A DNA stretch of 64,000 nt from contig CAWIZY010000016.1 in the NCBI GenBank assembly GCA_963840725.1, forward strand, positions 1,364,001 through 1,428,000, written 5' to 3'. Made by a program: the position numbers and the translations under genes. Of this stretch, positions 43,741 through 52,877 are shown piece after piece. Every line of letters begins with the position of its first letter. Position 1 is the stretch's first letter. This DNA is from CAVWDU01 sp963840725 (lineage in GTDB: Bacteria > Pseudomonadota > Gammaproteobacteria > Pseudomonadales > Halieaceae). The notes under the pieces were generated by a model. The model was given only the letters and a program-made list of their open reading frames with translations, did no database searches and was not told the origin of the DNA.

Positions 43741-44637
43741 ATGGAAAATGCAGACATTGGCGAAGCGCCCGTAGTAATCGTTACCGGTGCCGGCAAAGGC
43801 CTGGGGCGTGCCTATGCCCTGTTGCTGGCACAGCGCGGCGCGCGGGTCATCGTGAATAACCGGATTCACCGTGATGAGGCCAGTCATTGTGCCGATGAGG
43901 TAGTGGCGGAGATTCGTGCGGCCGGGGGTGACGCCCTGGCCCATTATGGCAGCGCTGAAGACCCTGCTACTGGCGAGGACTTGCTGGCGGCAGCCCTGCA
44001 GCGCTATGGTCGGCTGGACGCAGTGATAGCCAATGCCGGCATTTCCGAAGGCAAGAGTTTCCACAAGCAGACGCTGGCGGACTTCGGTCGGGTTATGGAC
44101 ATTAATCTGAACGGTACGGTAAATCTCCTGCACCCGACGTTTCAGTATTTCTACAGGGTTGGAGCCGGCGCCATTGTCGTTAGCACCTCGGCGGCAGGGC
44201 TCTACGGGGAGCACGGCTTGCCTGCCTACTCGGCCTCCAAAGCCGCCCTTGTGGGGCTGATGCACGCCCTCGCCCATGAGGGGGCCGGGCATGGTATTCG
44301 GGTCAATGCGCTGGCACCCTTTGCCGAGACGGGGATGACAGCAGGGCATTTGCCCGATGAACTACGCGAGGTCCTGGCGCCGGAACAGGTCGCTCCCGTG
44401 GTCGCCTGGCTGATTGATCGCGCCTGTCCGTTAAATGGAGAAATCGTGGTTTGCGGGGCCGGCCGCCTCGCCCTCGCGCGCTATCTGACCACACCAGGAA
44501 GCACTCACCCGACGGGTACTGAGTCCGGGCCAGAGGCAATGAGCCAGTGGTGGCAAAGACAGGTGCAAGTGTCACCCGACCGGCACCACACCAGTGCCGT
44601 GGCCTTGTTCAGAGATTTTGTGTCGCTTGTTGGGTGA
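43741..44637 (+). CDS. Short-chain dehydrogenase/reductase
   Basis: 298 residues. NAD(P) site TGAGKGLG near the N-terminus, NAGIS, the catalytic Ser in VSTSAAGLYG and the YSASKAAL motif. The overall layout resembles the dehydrogenase domain of HSD17B4/peroxisomal-type enzymes (NNRIHRDEA after strand 2), with an extra C-terminal tail of about 50 residues. Likely a hydroxyacyl or steroid-like oxidoreductase; the substrate is unknown. GGAGG lies 11 bases before the ATG. Confidence 0.85.
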   Translation: MENADIGEAPVVIVTGAGKGLGRAYALLLAQRGARVIVNNRIHRDEASHCADEVVAEIRAAGGDALAHYGSAEDPATGEDLLAAALQRYGRLDAVIANAGISEGKSFHKQTLADFGRVMDINLNGTVNLLHPTFQYFYRVGAGAIVVSTSAAGLYGEHGLPAYSASKAALVGLMHALAHEGAGHGIRVNALAPFAETGMTAGHLPDELREVLAPEQVAPVVAWLIDRACPLNGEIVVCGAGRLALARYLTTPGSTHPTGTESGPEAMSQWWQRQVQVSPDRHHTSAVALFRDFVSLVG

Positions 44638-44677
44638 ACCCGTCAGGACAGTATAAGAACTTTCGGAGAATCCCTGC

Positions 44678-45481
44678 ATGCAACTCGTCGACTTCACCCT
44701 GCTTCTGACCATCAACGCCGCTGTTGCGCTGTCGGCCACCACCCTGCTCTGGTTGGTCAGCATTCCTCTGCGAGACGTCAGTATTATTGATCTGTTCTTT
44801 GCAGTGATCCTCTGTGCGATCGCTCTGGTCAGTTATGTGCTGGCCGACGGCTTTGTTGAGCGTAAACAGCTGGTGCTTGCCCTGGTGCTGATCTGGGCCC
44901 TGCGAATCACTGGGCATCTCGTGCGTCGCAATTGGGGCCATGGCGAAGATCCGCGTTACACCAAACTGCGCAACTGGGCGTCATCGGAGCGGGATTTCCG
45001 CTGGCTGAGCCTCAAGAAAGTCTTCACCCTGCAGGGTGTGGTGCTGTGGTTCGCCTCGCTGCCGGTACAGTTTGCCATGTTCGCTCCGGAGCCTACCGAA
45101 CTGGGTTGGCTGGCCTGGTTGGGCGCTTCTCTTTGGCTAATCGGGTTGCTATGCGAGGCCATTGCGGATTATCAGCTGACCGTTTTTCGCGCCGATGCTG
45201 GCAATAGCGGCAAGGTCCTGGATACGGGCTTGTGGCGTTATTCGCGCCATCCCAATTACTTCGGCGAGCTCTGCGTATGGTGGGGTATTTTCCTGGTGGC
45301 CTGTGAGCATCCATTGGGGTGGCTTACCGCAGTAGGTCCTCTGGTCTACAGCTATCTCGTAGTCAATGTGACCGGGCAGCGCACGCTCGACAAAAAACTG
45401 GCTCGGGAGAAGCCCGGTTACGCCCAGTACATGGCCAGCACCAGTGGCCTGGTGCCACTGCCCCCAAGGGGTCGAGAGTGA
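44678..45481 (+). CDS. DUF1295 membrane protein (steroid 5-alpha-reductase-like)
   Basis: 267 residues with about six membrane helices. The C-terminal signature DTGLWRYSRHPNYFGELCVWWG is split over a conserved NADPH-binding motif (YSRHPNYFGE) shared by DUF1295, ICMT and 5-alpha-reductase families. It probably reduces a double bond in a lipid or steroid-like compound, or methylates; undetermined. Its TGA overlaps the ATG of the glycosyltransferase gene by one base (TGATG). Confidence 0.85.
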   Translation: MQLVDFTLLLTINAAVALSATTLLWLVSIPLRDVSIIDLFFAVILCAIALVSYVLADGFVERKQLVLALVLIWALRITGHLVRRNWGHGEDPRYTKLRNWASSERDFRWLSLKKVFTLQGVVLWFASLPVQFAMFAPEPTELGWLAWLGASLWLIGLLCEAIADYQLTVFRADAGNSGKVLDTGLWRYSRHPNYFGELCVWWGIFLVACEHPLGWLTAVGPLVYSYLVVNVTGQRTLDKKLAREKPGYAQYMASTSGLVPLPPRGRE

Positions 45482-47412
45482 TGTGGCTGCGGGGGTACCC
45501 GGGGGTTGAGAGCGTGACCACCAGCCCACCTGTCGCCGGCAGATTCTGGCTACTCGCGGCGCTCTGGTGTTGCCTGTTGCTGGTCGTCAAAGTCTACCTT
45601 GCCAGTGCCCTGGAACTGTTTGGGGATGAGGCCTTTTATCGCTGGGAATCACTGAACCTGGCCTGGTCCTACAGCGACCTTCCACCCCTCACCGCCCTGT
45701 GCATGGCGGTGGGGCAGCGACTGTTCGGCGACTCCGATCTGGCCCTGCGCAGCCTGTTCCTGGTTTCCGGTCTGGCCCTGCCGTTTGCCATCTATTATCT
45801 GGCGCGGCCATTCGTGAATCACCGCGGTGCAGTGTTTAGCGCTCTGCTCAGCTTGTTGCTTCCGGCGACAGCCACTATTGGCATTCTGGCTGTGCCTGAT
45901 GCATTGCTCCTGACCGAGTGTACCCTGTTTGTGGCCTGTCTAGACCGCGCACTGCGCAGTGAAAACATGGTCTGGTGGGTTGCCACGGGCGTCTTTGCCT
46001 GCCTGGGTTTTATGACGCATTATCGCTTTGTTTTTCTCCCCCTGCCGCTGGGACTTGCCTTCCTCTGCTACCCCGGGTTGCGTCGACATCTTGCGCGCCC
46101 GGGGCCCTGGCTAGCTTTGGGGCTCGGGCTGGTCGGCTTGCTGCCGGCGCTGTGGTTCAACCTGGCTAATGATTTTGAAGCCTTGGGGTTTCATTTTGCC
46201 AGGCGTCATCCCTGGAGCTTTCACATCGAGGGCTTGCGCTACCCCTTGCAACAGGCCGCAGCGGCATCACCTCTGCTATACATCTTTTCCCTGATAGCCC
46301 TGTGCTGGAGTCTGCGTCAGGCGCTGCGTGGTGATCAGGGCCAGGCGCTGCTGTCGTCGGTGTCCCTTTTCTATCTGGTGGGCCTGAGCCTGCTGGCACC
46401 CTGGGTAGACCAGACCAGTACCACGATTCACTGGGCCTGGTTCGGCTATGTCCCCATGCTGGTGGTGCTACCGCCGCTTCTGACCGCCTGGTGGCGACGC
46501 GGTGCTGTATGGCGCTGGCTGATCTCATCAGGTCTCGCTTTGGGCGCGCTATTCGTGCTGGCATCCCTGGCCATGATGCTGGCTTCGCTGCATTTCGATG
46601 CGCTGCCGCGGAAGTTGCAGGATCAAGTCTCTGTAAAAATGGTGGGCTGGGATGACCTGAGGGCAAAGGTGGCATCGCAGATTCAGCCCGGAGAAACACT
46701 CTATAGCTCCGGGTATTACCTGGCCGCGCAGTTGCGCCAGGCCCCCTTTCTCGACAGTGATATTATTGTTTTGGATGATGACAAGGTATACCGGGATGGG
46801 CGTGCCCGGCAGTTGTATCTGTGGCGAGTGAGTGAACAGTTCATGCCTGCTGATGGCTCCGCTGGTCTGATCGTGCTCGATTTTGAGACCGCCAACCGGC
46901 AGGAAATCTACCGTCAGATTGACGTTCTTTGTCGCCGCTTTGAGTCTATCGAGACACTGGAAGAGTTTTCCTGGTTCGGGGGTCGGCGCCGCTATGGTTT
47001 GTACCGCGGCCTCGGGGCAACAGAAGATTCGGGCTACGAGCGGGAACGGCTAAAGGGGCTATGCGCCCCACCGCTGCGGGGTCGAGTGGATACCATGGGC
47101 GATTTCGAGCAAGTTCAGGCGGGCGTGCTGCCATTTTACGGCTGGGTTCTGGCGCAACCAGAGGGTATAGAGCGCGTGCTGGTGCGCGTTAACGGGCGCG
47201 AGATCGTCGTCAAATATGGTCATCCGCGACCGGATGTGAAACGGGTTCTGGGTCACCTGATCAAGGACCCCCATTATCCTCGGGTAGGATTCAGAGGCAA
47301 GATCGATACCCGGCAGCTGGCCAATGGCAAGTATGAGGTGGCCTTCGTCGGCGTTACCTCCTGGGGCCGCGAAGAGGTATTCAGGCGTCTGTCGCTAGAG
47401 GTGGCAAATTGA
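45481..47412 (+). CDS. GT39/ArnT-like polyprenyl-phosphate sugar transferase
   Basis: 643 residues from ATG 45481. About eleven membrane helices come first, with the GT-C catalytic acid pair in the first periplasmic loop (ELFGDEAFYRWE, Asp 49 and Glu 50), then SYSDLPPLTAL and the FMTHYRFVFLPL helix typical of PMT_2/ArnT-like proteins. A soluble C-terminal region follows from about residue 400. Such enzymes move a sugar from an undecaprenyl-phosphate carrier to a lipid or protein at the outer face of the inner membrane. The neighbouring DPPR-synthase-like and DprE1/DprE2-like genes suggest a pentose donor, by inference. Confidence 0.82.
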   Translation: MWLRGYPGVESVTTSPPVAGRFWLLAALWCCLLLVVKVYLASALELFGDEAFYRWESLNLAWSYSDLPPLTALCMAVGQRLFGDSDLALRSLFLVSGLALPFAIYYLARPFVNHRGAVFSALLSLLLPATATIGILAVPDALLLTECTLFVACLDRALRSENMVWWVATGVFACLGFMTHYRFVFLPLPLGLAFLCYPGLRRHLARPGPWLALGLGLVGLLPALWFNLANDFEALGFHFARRHPWSFHIEGLRYPLQQAAAASPLLYIFSLIALCWSLRQALRGDQGQALLSSVSLFYLVGLSLLAPWVDQTSTTIHWAWFGYVPMLVVLPPLLTAWWRRGAVWRWLISSGLALGALFVLASLAMMLASLHFDALPRKLQDQVSVKMVGWDDLRAKVASQIQPGETLYSSGYYLAAQLRQAPFLDSDIIVLDDDKVYRDGRARQLYLWRVSEQFMPADGSAGLIVLDFETANRQEIYRQIDVLCRRFESIETLEEFSWFGGRRRYGLYRGLGATEDSGYERERLKGLCAPPLRGRVDTMGDFEQVQAGVLPFYGWVLAQPEGIERVLVRVNGREIVVKYGHPRPDVKRVLGHLIKDPHYPRVGFRGKIDTRQLANGKYEVAFVGVTSWGREEVFRRLSLEVAN

Positions 47413-47467
47413 CGGCGTTAGTGAGCTGACGGCCGCAATGGGCTGACGGCTCACATCAGCATTGGTT

Positions 47468-48325
47468 TCACAGTGGCGAGCGGGTAAGCAACCAGGCACA
47501 AACGCCAGCCCAGGCTACGATAGTGAGCAGCAGCTGCCAGTCGGAGAGCAGGGCGTCCGTGGGCGATTCGCCGCCCTGGCGCAGCTCCACCAGAAACCAG
47601 TAGCGGAAAAACCCGAACAGAACGAAAGGGATGGTCATGATCATGTTGGGGTGTTCGGTCAGTATATAGAGACTGTAGAACAGCAGGGCACCGGTGGCCG
47701 CTATCGAGGCGTAACGGTCAATCAATGACACGGAGTAAAGCTTTAGCACTTCCCGTGCATCGCTGCCCCAGATGAGCAACTCCTGGCGACGTTTTATTGC
47801 CGCCAGGTAAAGCGCCAGGCACAGTGTGGTCACGAACATCCACGACGAAACCGCTACATCTATCGCCACCGCCCCGGCGTAGACCCGCAGCACGAAAAGC
47901 GCGGCAATTGTGAAGATATCGATCACCGGCTGGCGCTTGAGCCAAAGCGTATAACAGATGCTTAACAGCGCGTAGCTCAGCAACACCGGAGCTAACGCCG
48001 GAAGCTGGAATAGACCCCCGATCAGCAGGATACCGAGGACGGCCAGCAAGCTCAGGGCCTGGCCCCGGCTGACGTCGCCCGCGGCCAGTGGGCGGGTGCG
48101 GGATTTTATCGGGTGCAGACGATCAGTTTCTATATCCCTCAGATCATTGATGATATAGGTGGCGGACGCCAACAGACAGAACATGACAGCGGCCAGCAGT
48201 GCATCGGCCAGGGCGGCAGGCTCGGTGAATTTTGCAGAGAACAGAAGAGGTGCGAATACGAAGCTACTTTTTACCCACTGCCTGGGTCGCATCAGTCGCC
48301 ACAAGCCCCTCGCTGTGGTGGCCAA
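47468..48325 (-). CDS. UbiA-type phosphoribosyltransferase (DPPR synthase-like)
   Basis: 285 residues with eight or nine membrane helices. The signature NDLRDIETDRLHPIKSRTRP is the DPPR-synthase form of the UbiA active site (Asp-rich, then HPxKxxRP), as in mycobacterial Rv3806c, which attaches 5-phosphoribose from PRPP to a polyprenyl phosphate. A second Asp-region lies at about residues 185-200 (SDAREVLKLYSVSLIDRY). The frame starts with TTG at 48325 without a clear ribosome-binding site; ATG 48292 is a good alternative. It is divergent from the GtrA, DprE1 and DprE2-like genes. Confidence 0.85.
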   Translation of the reverse strand: MATTARGLWRLMRPRQWVKSSFVFAPLLFSAKFTEPAALADALLAAVMFCLLASATYIINDLRDIETDRLHPIKSRTRPLAAGDVSRGQALSLLAVLGILLIGGLFQLPALAPVLLSYALLSICYTLWLKRQPVIDIFTIAALFVLRVYAGAVAIDVAVSSWMFVTTLCLALYLAAIKRRQELLIWGSDAREVLKLYSVSLIDRYASIAATGALLFYSLYILTEHPNMIMTIPFVLFGFFRYWFLVELRQGGESPTDALLSDWQLLLTIVAWAGVCAWLLTRSPL

Positions 48326-48399
48326 AGTCAGGACGCTACCGAGCTGCTGTCGCGCTGCAGTATGATGGGGAAAGTCAGAGAGGCCTCCGGGTTCCGTTA

Positions 48400-48816
48400 A
48401 TGAGCGTTGCCACCAAATATTTGATTTTCGCGTTGCTGGCCACTGCCGTCAACATCGCCAGCCAGGATTTGGCGCTGCGGGTGTATACTGCTGATCATGC
48501 GTTGCTGGTCTCTGTACTGGTGGGCACTTTCGCGGGATTACTGCTCAAATACACCCTGGACAAAAAGTATATCTTCCGCTTTGTGCCTTCCAGTATCGCG
48601 CACGATTCACGGACGTTCCTACTGTATGCCTTAATGGGTGTTTTCACCACGGCGATTTTCTGGGGTTTCGAATTCGGTTTTGAGTTTCTATTTCATAATA
48701 AGCACTTGCGTTACCTCGGTGCGACGATTGGCCTGGGTATCGGGTACATGCTGAAATACGCTCTGGACAAGCGGTTCGTTTTCGAGCGCGCAGAAACGAG
48801 CCGGACGGGACTCTGA
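48400..48816 (+). CDS. GtrA-like small membrane protein
   Basis: 138 residues with four membrane helices. ATG 48400 is where the protein begins with KYLIFALLATAVNIASQD, the GtrA family start. VGTFAGLLLKYTLDKKYIF and GYMLKYALDKRFVF are the paired family motifs. GtrA-like proteins help move or recruit polyprenyl-linked sugars; mycobacterial Rv3789, adjacent to dprE1, belongs here. Its stop abuts the DprE1-like start with no gap. Confidence 0.85.
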   Translation: MSVATKYLIFALLATAVNIASQDLALRVYTADHALLVSVLVGTFAGLLLKYTLDKKYIFRFVPSSIAHDSRTFLLYALMGVFTTAIFWGFEFGFEFLFHNKHLRYLGATIGLGIGYMLKYALDKRFVFERAETSRTGL

Positions 48817-50133
48817 ATGCAAATCAGCGGCTGGGGGCGATACCCGAAGATAGAGGCGCAGCTACTGGAGCCGGTCAGCGAAGCTGCAGTAGTTGAGCGT
48901 ATCAGTGCTATGGCCGATATCGGCAGTGGCGTGGGCCTCATACCCCGTGGCCTGGGCCGCAGCTACGGCGACAGCGCACTTGCGCCCCACGTCATGAGCT
49001 CTCGCTACCTGGACGGCTTTATCCGTTTCGATGCAAAAAGCGGCGAACTGAGCTGTGGTGCGGGCCTGAGTCTGGCCGAACTGATAACCGCATTTTTGCC
49101 GCAGGGCTGGTTTCCGCCTGTTGTCCCGGGCACCCGCTTTGTCACCGTCGGAGGTGCAATCGCCAGTGACATCCATGGCAAGAATCACCACCGTCAGGGC
49201 AGCTTTGGCGAACACGTCCGCTCCCTGCGTGTGGCAACGGTGAGTGAGGGTGTTGTGGAATGTTCGCGAGAGCGGCACCCGGAGCTGTTTCGAGCGACCT
49301 GCGGCGGCATGGGCCTGACGGGTGTGATCTTGAGTGCGACCCTGCAGTTAAAGCGCGTGGATAGCGCTTTTATCAATGCGACTACCTGGCGAGCCGGTAA
49401 TCTCGGGGAAGCATTGCAGTTGTTTAGGGAGCACGCGGATGCGACCTACTCGGTTGCCTGGATTGACTGCTCCGCCAGCGGTCGGCAACTGGGTCGATCG
49501 TTGTTGATGCTCGGTGAGCACAGCCCCGATGGGGGTCTTGTCTCCCGACCGCTGCGCAGGCTATCGGTGCCCGTCGATTTGCCGGGTGGATTGCTCAACC
49601 GCCACAGCATCCGCATCTTCAATCGGTTTTACTACCACGCTGCGAGGGAGTCCGGTCGCTTTCGCAGAGTTCAGCTCGAACCCTACTTTTTTCCGCTGGA
49701 TGCCATTGGCCACTGGAACCGACTCTATGGCCGCCACGGCTTTTTGCAATATCAGGTGGTGCTGCCGTTCGAGGCGGGCGAGGAGGGGCTGGTCCGCATA
49801 CTGACGAAAGTCCGAGACAGCGGGCGCGGCGCTTTTCTGGCGGTACTTAAAGCCTTTGGACGCGGCAATGACCACTATTTATCGTTTCCAGTGGCCGGTT
49901 ATACGCTGGCGCTGGATTTCAGGCGCGATCGCCATCTGGATACGCTATTGCATCAGCTCGATCAGGTGGTGCTGGATCACGGCGGCCGGATTTACCTGAC
50001 CAAGGACGCCCGCATGACCGAGGCAGTTTTCAAGCGCAGTTACCCCGAGTGGAAGGCCTTTGCCGATGTTCGCCGACGCTATGCTGCTGATCGTGTGTTT
50101 CATTCCATGCAATCGATCCGGCTGGGTCTCTGA
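48817..50133 (+). CDS. DprE1-like FAD-dependent oxidase
   Basis: 438 residues. The FAD-binding domain carries IPRGLGRSYGDSAL (42-55) and TVGGAIASDIHGKNHHRQGS (110-129), which closely follow decaprenylphosphoryl-beta-D-ribose oxidase. The C-terminal domain has FPVAGYTLALDF and GGRIYLTKDAR. Lys 396 fits the essential Lys418 of mycobacterial DprE1. Ala 365, exactly 31 residues before it, falls where DprE1 has Cys387. It would oxidise the ribose 2'-OH of a polyprenyl-phosphoryl ribose for epimerisation to arabinose with the next gene product. It overlaps that gene by one base (TGATG). Confidence 0.85.
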   Translation: MQISGWGRYPKIEAQLLEPVSEAAVVERISAMADIGSGVGLIPRGLGRSYGDSALAPHVMSSRYLDGFIRFDAKSGELSCGAGLSLAELITAFLPQGWFPPVVPGTRFVTVGGAIASDIHGKNHHRQGSFGEHVRSLRVATVSEGVVECSRERHPELFRATCGGMGLTGVILSATLQLKRVDSAFINATTWRAGNLGEALQLFREHADATYSVAWIDCSASGRQLGRSLLMLGEHSPDGGLVSRPLRRLSVPVDLPGGLLNRHSIRIFNRFYYHAARESGRFRRVQLEPYFFPLDAIGHWNRLYGRHGFLQYQVVLPFEAGEEGLVRILTKVRDSGRGAFLAVLKAFGRGNDHYLSFPVAGYTLALDFRRDRHLDTLLHQLDQVVLDHGGRIYLTKDARMTEAVFKRSYPEWKAFADVRRRYAADRVFHSMQSIRLGL

Positions 50134-50870
50134 TGCCTTCCCGGGTAATTGTGGGTGCGCAATCTGCCATTGCGGTTGCGACAGCGCGCCTGTGGGCGGC
50201 GCGAGGGGATCGCCTTTATCTGCTGGGGCGCAACCCCGAGCGCTTGCAAAAAATGGCCGACGATCTCAGGGTTCGCGGCGCAGGGTATGTTGCGACCGCA
50301 GTGTTTGAAGCCACAGATCACGCCAGTCATGCGGGACTCGTGAACGCTGCTTTCAGTGATCTGGGTACCGTTGACACGGTACTTCTGGCCTACGGCAGTC
50401 TGCCGGACCAGCGCGCCTGCGAACAGACCGTCGCCATGGCGACCCGGCAGATCGATATCAACGGTTTGAGCACCGTGTCCCTGCTGGGATTTTTTGCCAA
50501 CCGGCTGGAGGCCCAGGGCGCGGGTTGTATAGCTGTGATCACCAGTGTTGCCGGTGAGCGCGGCCGGCAGTCAAACTACGTCTACGGCGCTGCCAAGTCC
50601 ATGGTGTCGACATTTTTGCAGGGCCTGCGCAACCGCTTGTTTGCCGCAGGGGTGCGCGTGCTGGATATCCGCCCCGGGTTCGTTGACACTCCAATGACGT
50701 CTGATTTCACCAAAGGCCCCCTCTGGGCACAACCTGAAAGCGTCGCCGGGATTATTGTGAAATCAGTCGAGGGTGGGCGCGGCCTCATCTATGCGCCGTT
50801 TTACTGGCGCTATATCATGTGGGTAATCCGGCTTATACCCGAGCCCCTGTTCAAGCGTCTGCAGTTGTGA
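50133..50870 (+). CDS. DprE2-like short-chain reductase
   Basis: 245 residues. The Rossmann start is VIVGAQSAIAVATARLWA, an atypical glycine pattern shared with DprE2. TSVAGERGRQSNYVYGAAK holds the catalytic Ser, Tyr and Lys, then RPGFVDTPMT. The C-terminus ends in a hydrophobic segment (YWRYIMWVIRLIPEPLF) that could touch the membrane. It would reduce the 2-keto intermediate made by the DprE1-like enzyme to the arabinose form. Translationally coupled to the DprE1-like gene. Confidence 0.83.
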   Translation: MPSRVIVGAQSAIAVATARLWAARGDRLYLLGRNPERLQKMADDLRVRGAGYVATAVFEATDHASHAGLVNAAFSDLGTVDTVLLAYGSLPDQRACEQTVAMATRQIDINGLSTVSLLGFFANRLEAQGAGCIAVITSVAGERGRQSNYVYGAAKSMVSTFLQGLRNRLFAAGVRVLDIRPGFVDTPMTSDFTKGPLWAQPESVAGIIVKSVEGGRGLIYAPFYWRYIMWVIRLIPEPLFKRLQL

Positions 50871-50943
50871 AACGGGTGTTGGCTGCTCACTCTGCCGGAT
50901 CATACTATCGCGTTTACCCTCACCCCCACGACGAGAGCAATTA

Positions 50944-52764
50944 ATGCACCCTCATGAATCGGCCGTCGACCCGGCTACGCCCATTAACTGGCGAATCATC
51001 AGACATTTATTGCCCTACCTGCGCGATTCCAGAGGCCGGGTCGCGCTCGCCCTTGGTTGTCTGCTGCTGGCCAAAGGCGCGGTGCTGCTGATTCCGTTTC
51101 TGCTGAAATTTCTGGTGGATTCGCTGGAAGGACAGAGCGCACAGTCTCTGGCGCCTTCGGTGCTTTTGGGTGCAGTCCTGGCTTACGGCGGAGCACGTTT
51201 TGCCAATGTCTTTTTCGGCGAACTTCGGGACACTATTTTTGGTCGCGTGACGGAAGATGCGATGCGCCGTGTCGGACTGCAGGTGTTTCGCCATGTGCAC
51301 CGATTGGATATGGAGTTTCATCTCAATCGGCGCACCGGCGGTCTGGCTCGTGACATCGAAAGGGGCACAACCGGCATCAGTTTTCTGATGCGCTTTTTTG
51401 TATTCAATATCGCGCCGACCTTGTTTGAAATCGCTATGGTGGTGACGATTCTATTCTGGAATTACGGTGTTAGCTTTGCGGTCATTACCCTGGCGTCGGT
51501 GACAGTCTATGGGCTGTTCTCGTTGCGGGCGACTGAATGGCGCACCCGCTTCGTGCGGGAGATGAACGAGGCCGATTCAGCGAGCAACACGCGGGCGGTA
51601 GACAGTCTGCTCAATTTTGAAACCGTTAAGTATTTTACCAATGAGAATTTTGAAGCCCAGCGTTACGATGAGGGTCTGCGCCGCTGGGAACAGGCTCGGC
51701 GCAATAACCGACTCTCGCTGTTCGGACTCAACGGCGGCCAGGCGCTGATTATTGCGGTTTCCCAGACAATCATGATCGGGTTGGCGGCCTGGCAGGTGAG
51801 AGATGGTGAAATCACCCTCGGTGACTTTATTCTGATAAACCAGTTCATGATTCAGTTATTCATGCCCTTGGGCTTTCTTGGCTTCGTGTTTCGTGAGATC
51901 AAGGGGTCTCTTGCCAATATAGAAAAAATGTTTGAGTTGATGGCGGTGACGCCGTCCGTCGTCGACAGCCCGGACGCCAGGCCGCTCGAGTTTACTGCCG
52001 GATTGATCCGCTTTGAGCAGGTGGATTTTGGTTATAGCAGTGAGCGGCAAATCCTGAAGGGCGTTAACCTGACGATAGAACCTGGCCAGAAAGTGGCGGT
52101 GGTGGGGCCCAGCGGGTCGGGTAAATCGACCCTGGTCAAACTGTTGTTCCGGTTCTACGACCCGGGCGGTGGCCGGATTACGGTTGACGGACAGGATATC
52201 CGGTCGGTCACCCAGGCTTCGCTGCGGCGCCAGATAGGCATTGTTCCCCAGGACACCGTTCTGTTTAACGACAGTATTTTCGAGAACGTGCGCTACGGCA
52301 ACCCTGCGGCCAGCGACGCCGAGGTGTGGGAGGCGATTCGCCTGGCGAGTCTGGAGGCATTCATCCAAGAGCTGCCCAAGGGGGGTGATACGCTGGTGGG
52401 TGAGCGCGGACTCAAGCTTTCAGGAGGCGAGAAACAAAGAGTCTCCATTGCTCGTACGATTTTAAAGCGGCCACCGGTGCTGGTATTCGACGAGGCTACG
52501 TCCTCCCTGGACAGCCAGTCGGAACAGGCCATTCTGGCGGCGCTGCGGGAGATAGCGGAGGGCCATACCAGTCTGGTAATAGCGCACCGACTGTCAACAG
52601 TAGTGGATGCCGACCGTATCGTGGTGCTGCGCCGGGGCGAAGTGGTCGAAACCGGCACCCATCAGTCTCTGCTGGTGGCGGACGCTTACTACGCAGCACT
52701 GTGGCGTGCCCAGCAGGAGGGTAACGGCGAGGATCAATCGCTCTTGGTTAAGCCGTCCCTCTGA
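50944..52764 (+). CDS. Atm1/ABCB7-like ABC transporter (fused permease and ATPase)
   Basis: 606 residues. A six-helix membrane domain (about 25-320) includes VDSLLNFETVKYFTNE, typical of the Atm1/HMT1 clade. The ATPase domain has Walker A GPSGSGKSTLVK, the signature LSGGEKQRVSIA and Walker B VLVFDEATSSLD. Atm1-type exporters move glutathione-linked sulfur or metal compounds, so it is probably unrelated to the sugar genes upstream despite lying only 73 bases downstream on the same strand; a role in lipid-sugar flipping is an unlikely alternative. Confidence 0.87.
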   Translation: MHPHESAVDPATPINWRIIRHLLPYLRDSRGRVALALGCLLLAKGAVLLIPFLLKFLVDSLEGQSAQSLAPSVLLGAVLAYGGARFANVFFGELRDTIFGRVTEDAMRRVGLQVFRHVHRLDMEFHLNRRTGGLARDIERGTTGISFLMRFFVFNIAPTLFEIAMVVTILFWNYGVSFAVITLASVTVYGLFSLRATEWRTRFVREMNEADSASNTRAVDSLLNFETVKYFTNENFEAQRYDEGLRRWEQARRNNRLSLFGLNGGQALIIAVSQTIMIGLAAWQVRDGEITLGDFILINQFMIQLFMPLGFLGFVFREIKGSLANIEKMFELMAVTPSVVDSPDARPLEFTAGLIRFEQVDFGYSSERQILKGVNLTIEPGQKVAVVGPSGSGKSTLVKLLFRFYDPGGGRITVDGQDIRSVTQASLRRQIGIVPQDTVLFNDSIFENVRYGNPAASDAEVWEAIRLASLEAFIQELPKGGDTLVGERGLKLSGGEKQRVSIARTILKRPPVLVFDEATSSLDSQSEQAILAALREIAEGHTSLVIAHRLSTVVDADRIVVLRRGEVVETGTHQSLLVADAYYAALWRAQQEGNGEDQSLLVKPSL

Positions 52765-52877
52765 GGGCTGTCCAGATTTTGGCGCCTGTTGTGGAGCTTA
52801 GCGGGGTGACCGAAACGACCGCCAGGCGGCGACTCTTAGCCTGCACCGAGCGTGCGCTGGCGATGCTGTGCCCGGCA

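Noticed and set aside
50944..52764. ABC transporter as the flippase of the arabinose pathway
   Set aside because: Its motifs place it with Atm1/HMT1-type exporters, which handle sulfur or metal-thiol compounds; closeness alone is weak evidence.
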